Notes under the pieces: model-generated
Told to the model about the DNA's origin: nothing
The model's database searches: none
Seen by the model: the letters and a program-made list of their open reading frames with translations, nothing else
In this document: positions 62,427 through 64,000 of the stretch, piece after piece
How the letters are laid out: each line of letters starts with the position of its first letter
Numbering within the stretch: position 1 is the stretch's first letter
Program-made: the position numbers and the translations under genes
DNA from: Petrosia ficiformis
Taxonomy: Eukaryota > Porifera > Demospongiae > Haplosclerida > Petrosiidae
Reading direction: 5' to 3'
NCBI GenBank assembly: GCA_947044365.1
Contig: OX345636.1
Location: 1,907,501-1,971,500 of the forward strand
Length of the DNA stretch: 64,000 nt

Positions 62427-62678
62427 AAACTAATCTGGAAGAATTGAAAGCAATATCTTTAGTAGAATGGAAAGCATTGGGTTTATTGCTTGGATTACAC
62501 GATGGAATACTGGAAAGCATTCAACATAGTCACTCCTCAACACAGGAATGCCAACATGCTATGCTAGAGTGCTGGATTAATACTGGTCAGGCATATTGGT
62601 CAACACTTGTAGAAGCTCTAAGAAGTCCACTTTTATGAGAGGAGGAAATAGCAGATGAAATTACTAAACGATACCTCA
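62427..62678 (+). pseudogene. DD2 exon of the paralogue, with TGA
   Basis: Matches 21244-21495 and keeps TGG where that copy has TAG. It carries its own TGA at 62636-62638 in place of the Gly codon of S-P-L-L-G-E-E-D. It is symmetric (phase 1 to 1), so it can be skipped without a frame change. Confidence 0.75.
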
Positions 62679-63353
62679 GTATGTTGAGCATGTAAATCTT
62701 CATATTCTAAAATAACTATGTGCAGATAAATGACATGATAGTCTTATGTAACATCTTGTACATATAGAATGTCTACACAATTACATAATGTTTCAAATGT
62801 TAGTAATAATTATAATCTTAATGATCTGCAAGGGTATCACTATGATTGCTTTCCGCTGTATTGATGCATAATATTATATAAGGGTGGTTTGTCTTTAATC
62901 ACTTGATACTTGAGCAGTAGTACAGCCTACAGAAGAAAGCGGATTGAAAGAAGAGCAAGTAATAGCTTTGCTAGCTAAAAATAGGCTGTAAATATTACAC
63001 AAGACCTTGAAAAGTAAACAGTATGGATAATGAAATAAATGTTAATCTGTTTCCAGACATGAGAAAGTCAGTAATGATTAATGATGACACAATAAAGCAA
63101 TCATACATAGACATTTACTATTTTATTTTGTTATAATTAAACATAACAATTTCTTATAGAAGTGAAAACTGATGAACAATTAGATCCATCAAAACCAGAA
63201 GGACCTGAGGAAGGTAAGAGTAATTTAATCCCAATATATGTGTTGTATAGTGTTTACAATTTTATTTTATACCATAATAATTATATTTAGAATGTGGTTT
63301 AATTAAAAGTTCATTTGTTTGACTAAAATTAAATACATTGCTTCAATATACAG

Positions 63354-64000
63354 GTGGTTTTAATGTCAGTACTGAGAAACTGGAGAAAATGAAGATGAAG
63401 ATTAAACAACGATGTTCTGATAAACCAAATGCTCAGGGAATTGCTTTTCTCATTGGGTTCCCAGATGGGACTGATGATCAGGATTTATCCTCGACATTTA
63501 AAAACGATTTGAGTTTTGCTGTCTGGAGCAAGAGAGAAATAACTTGTTCTAAATTGGCTTGTTTGGTGAAAGCAGCTGTTAAATTCAATACCCTCCCACC
63601 TATAAATATATCGTGTTTTACTATGCTGGACATGTAGGTGTCAATAAATCTAAGCGTCTATTTTTAGTACCAGAAGCAAGTAATGAAACAGAGATTTTGG
63701 ATATTGAAGAGAATATTCTTTCTCCATTCAATGCAAAAAAAAGTCGCCCATCTTGCTTATTCTTTTTCGATTCTTGTTTGAGTGAGAGTCCAGAAAGTGA
63801 GTCCGATGACCACTGTGATTCGTTGACACCTGTTGCTCTCCAAGAAAAAATTCTAAATTTAAATGCACCAGTTCGGTCTCTTGTTGCATGCTTTGTAACC
63901 ATTGTTTTACAAGAAGAAGCCATTACAAGAATTTGGAGTAAAACGCTGTGTAAATATCTGAAGGAGAAGGATCGTTCAATAAGTCGCGTTGTTGAGTTGA
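63354..64000 (+). pseudogene. Caspase-like exon of the paralogue, frameshifted, cut by the window edge
   Basis: Follows 22082-22816 closely through GIAFLIGFPDGTDDQDLSST. One base is missing near 63583 (GTTAAATTCAATAC against GTTAAAGTGCAATAC), giving a stop at 63636. In the restored sense the region keeps FYYAGHV and FFDSCLS, so His and Cys codons survive. A short deletion removes part of the loop after the Cys. Confidence 0.8.

Larger units (their letters stand above)
59897..64000 (+). pseudogene. 5'-truncated paralogue of the death-fold caspase gene, continues past the window
   Basis: Exons matching the gene at 19325: 59899-59965 (5' part missing), 60030-60101, 60166-60237, 60301-60405, 61539-61676, 61792-61887, 61940-62191, 62300-62368, 62427-62678, 63160-63213 and 63354 to the right edge. 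Splice sites and phases are kept. Lesions: TGA in the first exon (59956-59958), TGA in the DD2 exon (62636-62638), and a one-base deletion near 63583 in the caspase exon. The small coiled-coil exon exists twice (60030-60101, 60166-60237) where the other gene has one. The intron at 60406-61538 is longer because of a repeat also found at 24925-25285. Most likely a pseudogene, though exons 60166-62368 are open. Confidence 0.8.

Overview
The window looks like nuclear DNA from an early-branching animal, most likely a demosponge (an inference). It is AT-rich. Its genes are split into many short exons by small GT-AG introns, almost all phase 1. The proteins combine ankyrin, ZU5, death-domain, CARD-like and caspase-like modules. 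DNA transposons, MITEs, foldback elements and simple repeats fill much of the rest. No rRNA, tRNA or CRISPR array was recognised.

Layout. (1) 114-18447 (+): a 5'-partial gene built from ankyrin exons, coiled-coil exons, a ZU5 exon, acidic linkers, a region in the UPA position and a C-terminal death-domain-like exon. A piggyBac element with TTAA duplications sits in one intron (1335-3953). A further intron of about 9.9 kb holds a decayed non-LTR retrotransposon and an array of 0.8-0.9 kb repeat units ending in (TG)n. (2) 18690-19145: remnant of a RecQ-type helicase. (3) 19325-25412 (+): a 13-exon gene encoding coiled coil, DD, DD, caspase-like domain, CARD-like domain, DD and a Cys-Cys-Cys end. 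It carries a TAG stop in the second DD exon. (4) 25.4-35 kb: repeats, including a Crypton-type recombinase fragment inside perfect 34-bp inverted repeats (28222-29098), several foldback elements, and putative minus-strand exons (32538-35108). (5) 35427-36083 (+): an intact secreted, Cys-rich, probably membrane-anchored protein. (6) 36-59 kb: repeats and decayed copies of that Cys-rich gene, hAT MITEs (one with a perfect 8-bp target duplication), a near-perfect 73-bp palindrome, and LINE, hAT and Gypsy remnants. A block of about 2.25 kb (35633-37902) recurs inverted at 57665-59899. (7) 59897 to the right edge (+): a 5'-truncated paralogue of gene (3), with its own stops and a frameshift, fused at the end of the inverted block.

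The two main loci look like parts of a cell-death or innate-immunity repertoire: a ZU5/death-domain receptor or adaptor, followed by a death-fold protease and a broken paralogue. That they act together is inferred from domain content and proximity only. All exon boundaries were read by eye from splice sites, phase and open reading; no transcript evidence was available.
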